Of a stretch of DNA of 64,000 nucleotides, positions 48,370 to 61,017 are shown in pieces. Source of the stretch: Phanerodontia chrysosporium (taxonomy: Eukaryota; Basidiomycota; Agaricomycetes; Polyporales; Phanerochaetaceae). Position numbers and translations under genes: made by a program. Each line of letters begins with the position of its first letter. Positions within the stretch are counted from its first letter, which is position 1. The notes under the pieces were generated by a model, which was not told the origin of the DNA, did not search any database, and worked only from the letters and a program-made list of their open reading frames with translations. The stretch is taken from assembly GCA_001910725.1 (NCBI GenBank), contig MJGA01000004.1, forward strand, positions 496,001 through 560,000. The letters run 5' to 3'.

Positions 48370-51300
48370 TCATGCGCCACCATGCGCGTAGAACGTCGGT
48401 ATGGGTGGCGGCGGCGGCACGACAGACTGTGTCGGGAACGGGACGCCGGGAAGCATCGTGCCGGTCGAGTGCGGCCGGGAGAGATCCATCGATGCCGTGA
48501 GCTGTGCCGGGTCTGCCGTGAGGGGTGCTGGCGGGGGCAGCGGGGCGTTGCGCGTCTGTTGCTGGAGGAGGGACTTGGCGGTCATGAGCACGTCGACCTC
48601 GCTCGAGAGCGGGCCCACCATCTCAACGGCCTGCGCGACGGCGGACTGCGTCGCGACGGAGACCTCCTTCACGGTGACCTGGACCTGGTTCCCCGCCGCC
48701 TGGGAGGAGACGATCCCCGATGATAGTGTTGCCGAAGTACGGTCGGCAGCGACCTGCCGCGCGGCTTGGAGAACCACCTGCTGGGCTGCCGCGGCAAGAA
48801 CATTTGATTGCGACGTCGATCCTACGGGGGGTTCCCCGCTACTTTTGTTGTTGAAGGCCTGGGCCGTTACCGTGAGGACGTGCTGCTGCTTCGCGAGCGA
48901 CTCGAGTTCCGCCTGAGAGACGTCCATGTGTGGGGACGTCGAGGCGGCGACGACCTGGGACTGTGCCTCCTGAGCCACCCGCTGGGCCGCGGTGGTGAGC
49001 ACTTGCACGACCTGTGAATCCGGGGCAACAACCGGGGCCGGGGCGATAGCAGGAGCCAGCGGAGGCTGTGCGCGCAGAATCCTGGCACGGCACGGATCAG
49101 ACAAATGTCGATCATTGGAGAAATAGACTTTTTAGAGCTCACCGTTGAGGAGCCTGCTGCGGAAGCACCGAGTCGCTCATGACGCGTCGCGGATTGTGCA
49201 TATCGCCCACTAATGACGGGCGCCGTGACGGAGTGAAGGACGCATCCACGGCGGTCATAGGGGCTATGTTGACGTGCACCGTATGAGACAACATCTCCTC
49301 TTTGCCGTCTTGCATGAACTGCAGAACGTCATCAGGAACACCGAGAAAACGCATGATGAAGTGGCTACAAACCCTCGCTTCAACGGTGACGTCGCAGCTC
49401 TCAGCGTCTGGCGGGGGGATGCCAGACAGCGTATCCTCGTTCCAGGACAGCCAGGAGGGGAGATTGGGAGAAGTATATGTGACTGGCATATTCGAGCGCG
49501 ACGCCTGGGGATCCCAGATGCGTGGCGTCCAAGACCATCGCAGACCAATGTACGCTACGCCTGGAGGCGCGCCCGCCAGCTTGCGCTGGAAAGGACGGAA
49601 CGTCCACCCACCCTCGGTCTTCTTCGCGTCTACATGCCAAATGTGGTTCCCCTTCGATTTCGACTTCTTTCCCTCCTCGTTGAAGCGCGAGATGTAAGGT
49701 TGGTTCCAGAGGAAGTTTCGGATCTGCGCGGATATCGATCATGTGAGTGACCTGTAAGTGCTGCACGGTGAGACCGGCTGACCTTTTTCATTGGGATCTT
49801 TTCCTCCGGATAACCTTGACGAGCGAGCTATGTTACGAAAAATTCGTCATCGTATGCGAGGCGTACGTGATGTCAGCTACTGACCTCTTCCAGGAAGGCG
49901 TTCGTGAACGCTTGAATCCGGAACTTGAAAGGGCGGAAGTCAGGAGACTCATCCAAACGCTGCATCTTTTTCGCCATGAGCGTCTGATGGATAGGCTCGC
50001 CCTTAGCGTCCGTCGCGTCGACTGTGAGAGGACGATAACGGATGAGACATACGTCAATCGATGAGGCAGTAGGATGTTACGCACGATTCGAACATGTCTT
50101 GTTGAGAAACTCGAAGAAGATACGCTCTACCTCGGCCTTGTACTCGGCTGGGACTTCGTTGCCGTGTGAAGCGCTCCCACCCTCTGCTGACGGGGACGTG
50201 CGGCTACCTCGTCGCGTGGATGGCCCTGCAGACGTAGAGGCGGACGAACCTGAAGGTCTCTCTTTGCTGTCTTCGGCGCCGCCGGACTGCGATGGGGGTG
50301 TATGCGTGTTGTACACGTTTCGCATGCTCGAGGAATACTCGTCATCCGAGTCGTCGTCATCCTCATCATACTCAGGAGATCCTGCGCGCGTGCGAGGACC
50401 TCCCGAGGTGGGGGGTCTGGACTGCGGATGCGGGTCGAATGGATTGGCGGGCACGGAATCGATGCCAAATGCGAATGGGTTGGGGTTCGGCTGAGACATG
50501 GATGATGACCGGGACATCCGTCCGACTGGATGTTGCATAGGTGGAAGGGATGCTTGTGAAGGGATGGTGGGATGTGTCGGCGAATGGAATGCAGAGGCGG
50601 TTGGGGTGTATGCAATGTTTGTGGCCAGTTGGTGCGGAATGCCAGTCAATCCTGAGCCAGCTCCAGATAGCGAGTGCGAATGTCGAGGTACAGTGGGCCG
50701 GCTTTCTGTCCAAGGATTAGAGAGGGCGGGATTCGAAGTGAAAGTCGCGGATAGTGGTGCGGGGGCGGTTGCAGGCCCGAGGTCAACGCCGAAAAGTCCG
50801 TCGGCGGGTGCGGTAGTTGGGGCGCGAAGTCTAGGCGTGCCGGGAAATGCATAGTCGAATGGGTAGGCTGCATGTCTTGCATGAGCTTCATGCCATGGCC
50901 GGACGAACTAGGTGGTCGTGTGGCAGGTAATGAAGGAATAGAAGGTATCTTCGGGTGTTCTGCGACGGCAGACATCGCAGATGGTATCGTAGGGTTAGCG
51001 AATGAGAAGGATGGAGACGTGTTCATGTGCGGCGGTGGAGGCATTTGCAGCGAAATGTCGTCTTGAGGTTCAACTTTCATCGCCTTAGCGACTCTATCAC
51101 CCTCAATGGTGGATGCACAGCGCTTACGGGGCATGTCAGGAGCGTCGAGTGATGAGCTTGTTTCTAGTGACGCGCCGGACGCATCGAATCCTGAGAGCCC
51201 ATTTAAGTGCTGCTGTGCCTGGGTCGAGTCGAGGCCAAGTCTTGCTGGCGGCGAGCCATGAGATGCGGTTGCAGCAGCGACGGTTTGCGCATGTGGGGAC

Positions 51301-52450
51301 CCAGCGGCAGGAGGAGAACCTGAGTTTTGATCCCGCAGCTGCATGCTTGCTACCATCTGTGCGACCAGCAAGACGTTCTTGGTGAGCTGATCCACAATGT
51401 TGGCTGCGGATGCAGTTTGACCGTTCGTAAACGCCTCGCTGCCAGAGCTCGCAGTCTTCGCGATACTTCGGACACGTTAGCGATCAGAAGCCCACGCCAC
51501 CATGAGGAAGTACTCACTTCTTCAGCATGTCACCTAATACCATGAGATGAGGATCACCGGCGTCAGGCGAGCTCTCCTTGCTCTGCGGTACTGAGAACGC
51601 TTGCTCAAAACTAGCCGAGAACGGGAAGTTGGCCTCGTGCGCGTGCGGATGTTGGAGGTCCGCTATTCGTCGACGGGAAGCTGAGATCGCCAGCGCGGCC
51701 TGGCGAGGCAGCAGACCCCGAGCGGCTGCGCGACCCGTCGAGGGCTGACGCGAGCGAAGACGAGCCCATGACGAACGAGGGGACCATGCCGTTGAGGGCG
51801 GGCGACGATACATGTGACGGGTTGGTTGACGTCGTGGTCGTGCTCGGGGAAGACAGCATATGATGGCCGTTCTCGATGCCACTCATGGGCGGGTCAGGCA
51901 TGTAAGTTGAGCCGTTTTGCTGTGAGAAGCCGGAGAGCATGGAGGACGAAGCGAGGTGGTCGGACAGCGGCGGGTTCGCAAGGTCCATTGGGGCGACCGT
52001 TGGCATCTGCATGGACATGGACATGGGGTCTGCAGAAGCGAGGTCAGGGGGATACATGGACATCTGTGGGGGCATGTGGTGGGTGGGGGAAATGACGGTG
52101 TCGGTATGGGAAGGGGTGTTCAAGGAGGGCTGAAAGCCAGCGACGTCTGTCGACTGGAATTGCTGAAACTGAGTGTCGATCGGAGTCGGGGGAGTGGTGG
52201 TTTTGGCTTCCTGCAGAGAATCCATCACAGCAAGGGCGTGCTGGAGGACTGCGTCGGCTACGCGTCGAGCTTCTCACACAAGGCGATGCAGAGTATCGGG
52301 CGAAGAAATGAATGTGTTCACGGCGCAGGAGGGCAAGTACTGGGATTCAATCGATTCGATCAGGCGTTGCAGGCCTGGTGTGTCGAATGCGTTCAGGACA
52401 GCCTGTTTTGTGACGAGATACGAGATGCGTACCAGGTCCGACAAAAGCTC
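48370..52450 (-). CDS. Conserved fungal protein of unknown function (PIG/Ig-like segment, low-complexity regions)
   Basis: I recognise no named family with confidence. Visible parts in order: an alpha-helical N-terminal piece (LSDLVRISYLVTKQAVLNAFDTP, LQRLIESIESQYLP); about 250 residues rich in Ser/Pro/Met; a helical block with IVDQLTKNVLLVAQMVASMQL; more low complexity with an acidic EYDEDDDDSDDEY stretch. Then comes a highly ordered core: VERIFFEFLNKTCSNLDATD, MAKKMQRLDESPDFRPFKFR, IRNFLWNQPYISRFNEEGKK and GLRWSWTPRIWDPQAS. An LPSWLSWNEDTLSGIPPPDA segment of putative Ig (PIG) type follows, then a Gln/Val/Ala-rich helical tail ending FYAHGGA. A nuclear, regulatory role is plausible but unproven. 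The first exon and ATG were not identified. Frame slips occur at a C5 run (50761-50765) and probably near 51650 and 52265. Confidence 0.75.
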
Positions 52451-55077
52451 TGATAGTCACACGGAGGAACGTATAGCAGCGGTTCCTTTCGATGTCGACC
52501 TTTCCGGAGAAGGACGTGCGTGCAGACTCTGGATACGCGGCGAGGACAAACAGAAGGAAAGAAGAGACCGAAACGACGGCAGTAATTGGGCTTCTGAAAG
52601 ACAGAGAGGACGTCTAGCGAGAGCAAGGCATGCAGGCTAGCGGAGGAATCCAGGCAAGTCGCTCAACGGGACAAGCTTTGCCTTGAGGCAAAGCCGTTCT
52701 CGCATGCGGTCTTCAATTAATTTCCTCCTGCGACACAACCCAAAAAAGGCTAGTCGCACAAATATCTGCAAACATCTTCTGTCTCCCGCTTGTCCGTCCC
52801 CGCGGGCAACGATGAGCAGCGACGAGCCTGCGAGCTGCCTAGCAGGCCTCACGACCGGCTCGCAGCCTCGCCTCGAGCTCGTCGTCGCAACGATAGCCTT
52901 TTGCTCTGCGCCATGGGAAACTGCAGCCCCGAACCGCCCGTCCAGCGTTCCTGGACGGCGTCAGTCTCGCACCCTGCGTGCGCATGTCGCTATATCACAG
53001 CTCATGACCAGTCTTCGCCTTCGGATATACACTCCTGTCATCATTTGCAGGGCCGTTCGTCACGAAGAACCCGACTCTTCGTCATCCCCTCCCCCACGAG
53101 CGTCACGCCGCCGCTTTCCGCTGTGAAACCACGCCACGTCGGCTTGCCTGCTGGGACAGACGAATTATCCCCTGCCCAAACAAAAATAAAAACCATCAGG
53201 TCTAACCATAACAGTCGCCCATGCTGCCCGCACCGCGTGAGCACGCCCGTCACAAGCGAGGAAAAATTCAATCACCTCTCCGCGCAATGATTATTCTGCG
53301 CACGACCACGGCGGGCTCGGGCTTGCCGTGACGATGCTACCCACAGTCTTACAGCGTCCGCACCGCCGCGGCAGGAAGAACCTTGCCTGCTTTCCGCCGA
53401 ACTGCCATAGACGAACGATGTACGCCCGCTCCCGGAAGTTTACTTGGCAAGGACGCCGACACGTGGCCTAGGGTGAGCTCTAGTCTGACTCCTCGTCGCC
53501 GCAGTCGACGTGTGTGTCTGATGTCTGTGTGCCGGAACGAATGGAAATCTCGCTATGGACCGCTGGGAACGCAACATGCGAGAATGTGCAATCTCTTGCG
53601 CCCCTGGGCACGGCGTCCGCAGCGCTGCTCCAAAACCCTGTCGAGCTTTATCAGCGATAAGTGCATATGCGCTCAGAGCTTGTGAAAAGACTCTCGCTTC
53701 CTTGCCTATTGTGCGACATGGCGGATCCGGTGGCTGTTTCCCACTGTTCCTGTCAGACGTTCGCAGCCCGGGCGTATTGAGTTTCATGCTCGTGCGTTTT
53801 GGATCGGCTGTGCACCTACGAACGGTCATGCTACCAGGAGCCATCCGCTAGTTCCGATCCTCGCGCCAGAATTGCGCTGATGTGCATTGACCCTAGAGAA
53901 TCTCTGTACCTAGAGCGAATCGATGCCAGACCCTTGCGATCGAGCTCTTCATGCTCGAGAGGCCCAGATCGCGGCGCCGCCTTGCCGCGGCAAGGCAGGC
54001 CAGCAACGCCCTCGAGGACGAGCGCATGCATGGGGAGACTGAATCGCCCCCGCACGAGCCAAAAGATCTGAATGGGAGAAGCAGCGCAACGTTGCTCTCA
54101 TAGACCGTCAGCCGCAGCGGGAGATGCATGACGTACCTTGCCTGAGGCGCGTCCCGTGCTCTCCGTGAGATCTTGCGTGCCGCCCGAGGCTTTCTCGGAT
54201 GGCGAGTGCTCAACTTGGCAGGCAGACTCCTGGAAAACAGTCCGCAGGCTGCTCGCGTCGCCGCGAGGCTTCCGATTTTTAGCCTCTGCGGTCCCATCCT
54301 GGACGAGCATCGCCCGTGTCGGCGAAACGACGTATCAATCCTGAGTTCAACGGCCGCGGGCCCTGGGGAGGCAGACCCTAGTCAACGCGCAAACTCGGCC
54401 AGGGATCGACATCCTGACTGGTGTGCGCTGCGAAGCGGATCGGTGAGCTGCGCAGCCGCGAGTGGGAGTTGCCATCGGAAGGCACGGGTATCGAAGGTTC
54501 AGACATGACTCACTGTCGTGCTATGCCCTGGGCATTTCATCTGCTCGCTTCGGCCGTGCACTGCTCTCGCACCAAGTGGAGCGAGCTCATAGCTAAACTG
54601 ACAGCGGTAAGCGATAACGAGAAAATTCAATCAGTTGCGCACCGTAACGCGCCTCGCCACGTCATGAATGTGACGCCCGGTCTCTACTGGGCATATAATC
54701 TTGCCTGTTGCTGCGTCGCATAGATGCCCCAAAGTATGCATAAAGACGTAGACGAGTGACCATTTGCACACAACAGCGGCCCGTCGAGGACAGATGGTCA
54801 CTTGCCTACATCCCCTGTGGAAGCGCTCTCGTGATCGACCTGATTGACTTGAATTTAGTCTTGCTATCCCTGCGAGCGTCGTCAGAGAGGCTCGAGTTAG
54901 GTGAACGGGTCGCTGAGAGGTTCGTGTGGCGGGAACAAGGCTTGAAATTATGGTTGGCGCCCATGGTTGAGCGAGGGAGATGCGTGCGTTCCGACCATCA
55001 CTGCTACCACCACCTGCTTCCATCTCGTACCTGCACCCCGAGCCGGCAGCGGCGTAACCCGAGTCTCGCGAGGCCCG
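52451..55077. other. 2.6-kb divergent spacer with no supported gene
   Basis: It lies between the unknown conserved gene (minus; its first exon must be in here) and GAA1 (plus). Several open frames of 100-170 codons exist, but none shows a domain or convincing splice structure. This is the longest stretch without an assigned function. Confidence 0.35.
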
Positions 55078-57615
55078 ATGCCACCACAAATAGTGGCGAA
55101 TGTCCTCCAAAAGCTAAAGGGCAGAGGCGACAAGAATCTCACGCGAATACGGAGGAGGCGCGCTTTGGCGGATGCTGCATGGAGGACGTATCCGAGGCTA
55201 CAGTACGTTGGGTGCGGCCTTAGATCGCTCGTAGCAGCTTACGAGACCTGCTCAAGGCTCCTGCTGTTTGCCATAGGCTATGCCTGGATGCTCACAATAC
55301 CATCTTCGCTGCACGGGCAGCGGACCTACATTGATGAGAACGCGTTGCAACCAGGACAAGTGTGTATCACGCGGTCTGCCTCGTGCGTTTCTCTGAGCGA
55401 ACTGCTAGGTCAACACGTACTGGAACTGGGGAGAAGTCCACCGCGCCGACCGTTACCTCCAGCAGCTGGAGCTCATGCGAGACCGGAACGCCTCAAGTCA
55501 CGAGTGAGGTTACATTGTCTTGCGGGCGAGCCCTGCGTTCATCTTACCCAGAGCGCAGAACCGCCACGTACATCTCGAACGAGTTCCGTAAGCTGGGATG
55601 CCTTCCTTTACCCAGGACTACGTGTTCTTGACCACGTCGGGGGTGCGTGGCGCGCATCTCCTCCGCCCGCCGCCGCTAACCTCGGTCTCTCTCCGGCCAG
55701 GTGGTCAACGGGACGAATGCTTATGCGGTGCTGTCCTCGCCTCGCGCGTCCGGAACGGAGGCCATGGTCATCAGCGCCTCGAGGATCAGTCGGACGGGAG
55801 AGGGCGACGGGACGCTGAATCTCCGAGGCATTGCGACGGTCCTGTCCCTCGCTGCGTACCTCAAAGGTGAGCACAGCCTTGCGGGACACGCGCTGAACGC
55901 GGAGTGATGCGTCGTTCCAGGGTATTCATTGTGGGCGAAGGACCTGGTGTTTGTCGTTAGTGACGGGTATTTGGACGGCATGCAGGCGTGGATCAGCTCA
56001 TACCACGGTGTCACACAATCTAGTCAGTCAATGTTTCTGCCTCTGTCCCTGGCCCCTTCATCTGCTTCCGACTGTTTCATTGACCATGATCGCCCCGATT
56101 CCGATTCCCAGACCTCGTTGCCGAACCATTGCAACTGTCATCGGGAGTCATCTGGACAGCCTTGAACATCGACTACCCCGGTCACTCGTTCTCCCACCTA
56201 GGGGTATTTTTTGGTGGGTCTGCCTTGCGCAGTCGGAGATAGTATGCTGAATCTCCGTTTCGAGAGGGCCTGAACGGGCGACTGCCCAACCAAGACCTCA
56301 TCAATTCCTTCCAGGTCATATCGCGGTTCACAGGCGGCGTCCCCGTTCTCGTCTACGACCACCTCGACCAAGACGAGTTCCCAGGCCGTGTACCCGACTT
56401 CGTGCCCAGCTGGCTACCGGAGGGTTTAAGACGTAATGAGGCGGCACAGGAATACGCATACCGGGCGCAGAATGTCATGCGCCACATTGGATACCAGGCG
56501 CGGGGCCGCGCGAGTGGTGTGCACGGGCTGCTACACCAGTATGTCTGTCCCACGCCAGGCTGTGCGTTCCCGTCGTGCTGACCGCGGACATGCCGCCTTC
56601 GCAGGTTCCGCATCGACGCCATCACGCTGTTCGCGGTACCCGCGCAGGGTCCGCATGGCTTCCACGCCATCGGTCGGTGAGTCGCCACGCCTGTTGCCCG
56701 GGTGCAGAGCGAGGGCACGCCGCTAACTCCGCGGGGCCTCGCCCACGCGTGTGCCAACAGGGTGGTCGAGTCGACGCTGCGCACGATGAACAACCTGCTC
56801 GAGCGCCTGCACGCGTCGTTCTTCTTCTACCTCCTCGTGGGCCCGACGACGTTCATGAAGATCGGCACGTTCCTCCCCGCGCCCGTGCTCGTGAGCACTG
56901 CCATGCTCTTCGGCGGCATGGGTGCGTGGGTTGCCGCGCGATGGACGCGGCAGGCGCACGGGGCAGGGGAGCACGTAGAGGAGAAGCGCGAAGACGGGCG
57001 CGACGTGCCCGCCGAACGGTGGGTCGAGCGTTCGAGGCCCATCGTGCCTGCCCTCTTCGTCATCGCGTACACGCACGCACTCGGCGCCGCGCTCTTCTAC
57101 GTCTGCGCGCAGACAGGGGTTCTCGCTGGCGGGAAGGTAAGCCTGTCTGCCTCTTTGGTAACATAGCGTGCGCCTGACGTGGTGTGCAGCTCGCGTCGAC
57201 TGCCTTGTTCGCCTCTGTGGCGCTCGCAGCAGGGGCGGGGGCCCTCTTCGCACGGGCGACGGCGGACAGCATGAAGGCACCCCCGTACCTCATCCTCAAG
57301 TCTTTCAACCTGTGCCTCGCGTCGACCGTCATTTCCGTTACGTCCGTGCTCAACTTCTCCCTTGCCGCGACACTCGCGATCTTCATGGGTCTGCCGCTGA
57401 CACTGGCCGCCCCCACGCGCTCCGCGGCCGCCGCCCCAGCAAAGTTCGCGCTGTACGCGTTCCTCGCACTTGGCTGGCTGGTATTCGCGCCGCAAGAGAC
57501 CGCGCAGGCTCTCAAGGACTGGCAGCTCCTTCGCGTCTGGTTCGCGCCATTCGTATGTGTAGTATACACGCCGCTAGTGTTACAAGCCGGCATCATCTGC
57601 TTGCTGACGCCGTAA
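55078..57615 (+). CDS. GAA1: GPI transamidase component GAA1
   Basis: A subunit of the ER-membrane complex that attaches GPI anchors to proteins. The start MPPQIVANVLQKLKGRGDKN is followed by RIRRRRAL and the first transmembrane helix (LLLFAIGYAWMLTIPS). The lumenal domain has RTYIDENALQPGQVNTYWNW, YISNEFRKLGMPSFTQDYVF, NAYAVLSSPRASGTEAMVI, LAAYLKGYSLWAKDLVFVVSDGY, VIWTALNIDYPGHSFSHLGV and RNEAAQEYAYRAQNVMRHIGYQA. A second block reads RIDAITLFAVPAQGPHGFHAIGR and VESTLRTMNNLLERLHASFFFYLL. About five more helices complete it, ending FVCVVYTPLVLQAGIICLLTP. A missing G near 55597 (LGM) and perhaps one at the 55505 exon border break the frame; elsewhere exons join cleanly. The stop is only 39 bases from the TAF7 stop on the other strand. 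Confidence 0.9.
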
Positions 57616-57654
57616 CGCACTGTATCCATCTATCTCAAAATATACCGCTGCGTC

Positions 57655-59367
57655 TCAACCGATGTCCATCTGGCCGGCGTTGGCGTCCCCGAACAGGTCG
57701 TCACCCTCGTCGCTAGACCCGTCATCGCCGTCTCCAGCGTCTGAGCCTGCTCCGCCGTGACCGCCACCCTCCTTCTCGAGGCGACGCTTCTCCTTCATCT
57801 CGTCGCGCTGAGCCAACTTCGTATCCAGATCCGCCTGGAGCTTGCGTAGGGCGTCCTCGAAGCGACGCTGTGGGGTCTCGGTTAGTAGGGCACCTGAAGT
57901 CGGACGGGAGAGCACGTACTCTGATGAGGGGGTTCGCTGAGCTTGCGATCTCTTGCCTCTTCTTCGCGACGGCTGCCTCAAGGTCTCGAATTTCCTCGTT
58001 GAGAAGCTTCTTCGCCTGCACTGCCTCGTCATCCTCGTCGTCTTCGTCGTCTTCCTCGCTCTCATCCTCCTCTTCGTCTTCCTCGTCGTCTCCGTCGCCT
58101 TCGTCTTCAGCTTCGTTCCCGAGAGCCATGTCGAGCTCCGCAGCAAGGTCTTCGTCGATATCGCCCTCCCCTTCATCACCTTCCTCGTCCCGCCCTCGTG
58201 ATCGCCCTCCCCTTCCCCAAAGTCCGCGCCAGGCGTCGGTGCATCCCTGCCTCTGAGCCACCAAAGCCTGGTGTTTCGGGCTCATTTACAGGTTCTCGGT
58301 CGATGTATTCAGAGTCGGACAGGTCGGGATTCACGTTCTCTAGTACATCTATGGATAAATGAATACTAAAGTTGACGGTAGTACACAAAGGAGCTGCTCA
58401 CCGTATTGGACCTCGTCTGCTTGTTCATCTGCTTCCAATAAACGCTCGACTTCTTGTTCGACCGTTTCGATCGTCTGCGGGAGAGGTCAGTGCTGTACAT
58501 CACAGAGAAAAGAGCAACGCACCCGTCGATTTATTCGCTTGCGGAACCTCCGTTTTCTGACATGATGCAGGGGAGGGGTAATCCCATGAGGATAGATGAA
58601 CTCGTCAATATTGATATTCTTTTGGTTCATAATAGCATCTTCGTTTGGTATGGGCTCCTCAACAAGCAGCATCTAGATAGAAGCATCAATAATGGCAAGA
58701 ACGAGCACATGTGAAAGCCGCAACCTGACATATATCGGCAACTTTGAACATTTGTTTATTGTCGAGTGTCTTCTGCGACTCGATTATGCATGGCAGGTCG
58801 ACAAGCTTGGCGGAATAGAGCTTGTTTCCTATGTGAAACACCGCACGCCTCGAGTCTGCATCATAACGCTTCATGACATCTGAAAGGCCGTCTACCAAGG
58901 AGACCGAACGCACCCTTGAACTTGAACCAGACATCATTCCCCACTTCACGGCTCTGCACCATCTTGCGAAGGCGCTCGCAGTCCTCGCCGGGGGGCATGC
59001 GCAGGATAAATTGCTCCTCGAAGACGAGGTCCTCGTCGTCCGAGTCGAGCTCGCGGTCGTACGGGCCGAGGAATGACATCCCCGGGGCCTGCGCCGCGGC
59101 CTTCTCGCTCAGCTTCAGCTTGAGCTTCGGCTGTGGGCGGTGTGCGCTGCTTGAGCGGTACGCTGACGCGCGCGTGCGCCGTGTGTCAAGGTCGTCGTCG
59201 TCGTCCATCTGTGCTGCGTACGACGGCGGCGTTCGCCGCTGCCGCAAGGATGAGCGGATCCCTGTCGCCGGTCGCCCCTCCGTGCTGCTGCTCGGCCCTG
59301 CGCGCGGCGTCTGCGGCGGTTGTGAGACGTCGTCATCAACCACAATCAGGTCGTCGTCGTTGTCCAT
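57655..59367 (-). CDS. TAF7: TFIID subunit TAF7
   Basis: A subunit of the general transcription factor TFIID that binds TAF1. The N-terminal 100 residues (MDNDDDLIVVDDDVSQ...) are acidic and low complexity. The conserved TAF7 domain follows: FEEQFILRMPPGEDCERLRKM, VWFKFKDSRRAVFHIGNKLY, AKLVDLPCIIESQKTLDNKQ, FKVADICQMLLVEEPI, NINIDEFIYPHGITPPLHHV and RKRRFRKRINRR, then TIETVEQEVERLLEADEQA. The C-terminal half is a long Asp/Glu tract and a coiled coil (AKKLLNEEIRDLEAAVAKKRQEI, RRFEDALRKLQADLDTKLAQR), ending ANAGQMDIG. Two one-base gaps near 58242 and 58190 (G runs) are needed to carry the frame from GFGGSEAG through TPGADFGEGEGD to DEEGDEGEGDIDED. Divergent from FAM50. Confidence 0.93.
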
Positions 59368-59576
59368 AGTCTATGTACCGCCTGTATGTCGAGGAACGCG
59401 GTGAGCGGAAGAGCGTAAAGTGAACGCTGTCACGTTCCCGCCGATCCGAGCTCTGTCACGCTTCGTTCGTCTCGAGCGATTGGAACTCCGCAGGCGGGCA
59501 CAACTCTCTTTCATACATCTACATCAGTCCAGCACAATCTCTCTACCCATCGTTCATAAGGGGTCTGCCATCCAGG
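59368..59576. promoter_or_regulatory. Bidirectional promoter of TAF7 and FAM50
   Basis: 209 bases separate the start codons of two conserved nuclear genes. No TATA box. The stretch is pyrimidine-rich near the FAM50 start (CTCTCTACCC). Confidence 0.5.
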
Positions 59577-60815
59577 ATGTCAAACAGCCAGGCAGAGGGC
59601 CGCCGCGAGGACGCGCTCGTGAAGCAGCGCAACCAGATGCGCGAAGAGTTCGAGCGGCAGAAACAGTCTCTCATACATGAGACTGAGAAAGCACGGCCGT
59701 CTGCCCACCGTTTTGTCGGGCAGAATGACTCGATGGAGGACACGCTCAAGCAAAGTACTGTTGGTCTCGTGCAGCTCGAGGAGTTCCAGCAGCGGCGCAA
59801 GGAGCTCGAAGAGGCCAAAGCACGCGAGGCAGCGCGCACGAGTGAACTGAAGTAAGTCTTTGTACTCCGTCTATATGCATCCCATACGCTCTTGTATGGA
59901 TCGACGATGGCTTACAGTGTGTGGAGAACTTGTTTAGGGATGAACAGAAGAAGGTGAAGAAGCGTAAGAAAGTCGCGAAATCCACGCTATCGTTCGCACT
60001 CGACGAAGAAGCCGATGAAGACAGCGCATCTACGCCCAAGTCTGAGGACGCAGATGGCGAAAAGCCAGCTAAACGTCCCAAGTCGCGCAAGAACCCTGAA
60101 GTCGATACCTCCTTCCTCCCAGACCGCGAGCGCGAAGAGCTCGAGCGCAAGCAGCGAGAAGAGCTCAGACAAGAATGGCTCCGCAAGCAGGAGGAAATGA
60201 AGAAGGAAGAAATAGAGATTACCTATTCCTACTGGGATGGGAGTGGTCATCGGAAGAGTGTGGTGGTGAGCATCTTCCCGACTGAGTGTTTTGTCGTAGC
60301 TCATCACACAGATGCACGCGTACGGACAACTGGCCACCCTTATATAGTGCAAGAAAGGCGATGATATCGCAACCTTCCTAGAGAAGTGCCGTCAGCAATT
60401 CCCCGAACTTCGAGGTGTCAGTGTAGACAATTTGATGTACGTGAAGGAGGACTTGATCATCCCCCACGTAAGATTCCCTAGATTTCTTGCTCGCCCAACT
60501 TTCACTGACAATCTTTTAGCATTACACATTCTACGACTTCATTGTGAACAAGGCCCGTGGCAAATCAGGTCCTTTGTTCAACTTCGATGTCCACGACGAC
60601 GTGCGACTGTTGGCAGACGCCACTGTCGAAAAGGACGAATCCCACGCTGGCAAGGTCGTAGAACGAAGCTGGTACCAGCGTAACAAGCATATATTCCCAG
60701 CATCCAGGTGGGAGGTTCGTGTAGCCAGGCTGACTCTGCATGTAGTACTTTGCTAATATGCGCAATACAGGTGTACGATCCTGAGAAGACCTACGGAAAA
60801 TATACCATTCACTGA
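59577..60815 (+). CDS. FAM50 / XAP5 family nuclear protein
   Basis: Human FAM50A and plant XCT belong to this family and act in pre-mRNA splicing and small-RNA pathways. The N-terminal coiled region reads [41 protein letters not shown] and [20 protein letters not shown] Lys-rich and Ser/Glu middle ([20 protein letters not shown]) follows. The conserved XAP5 domain shows [75 protein letters not shown] and [20 protein letters not shown]. It ends [20 protein letters not shown] and [13 protein letters not shown], the canonical family end. At the first exon border (near 59851) AAGTAAG lacks one G needed for the frame. The rest is intact. Confidence 0.93.
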
Positions 60816-61017
60816 CCTTGTAGCACGAGTTCCGTCGGGCTGCCTCATGTACTTCTTGATACACTCATGGACATTTTGTGGCGTTAGCCATATACATTGT
60901 CATAGGATGTGCACTTGAACGAATTGCGGAAAACAGTACAGAACGAGATAGTAACAGATAACCAGGATATTTTTGAGGAAGAATAAGACGACTCTCCGGG
61001 AGATCGTCTATTCGGAA

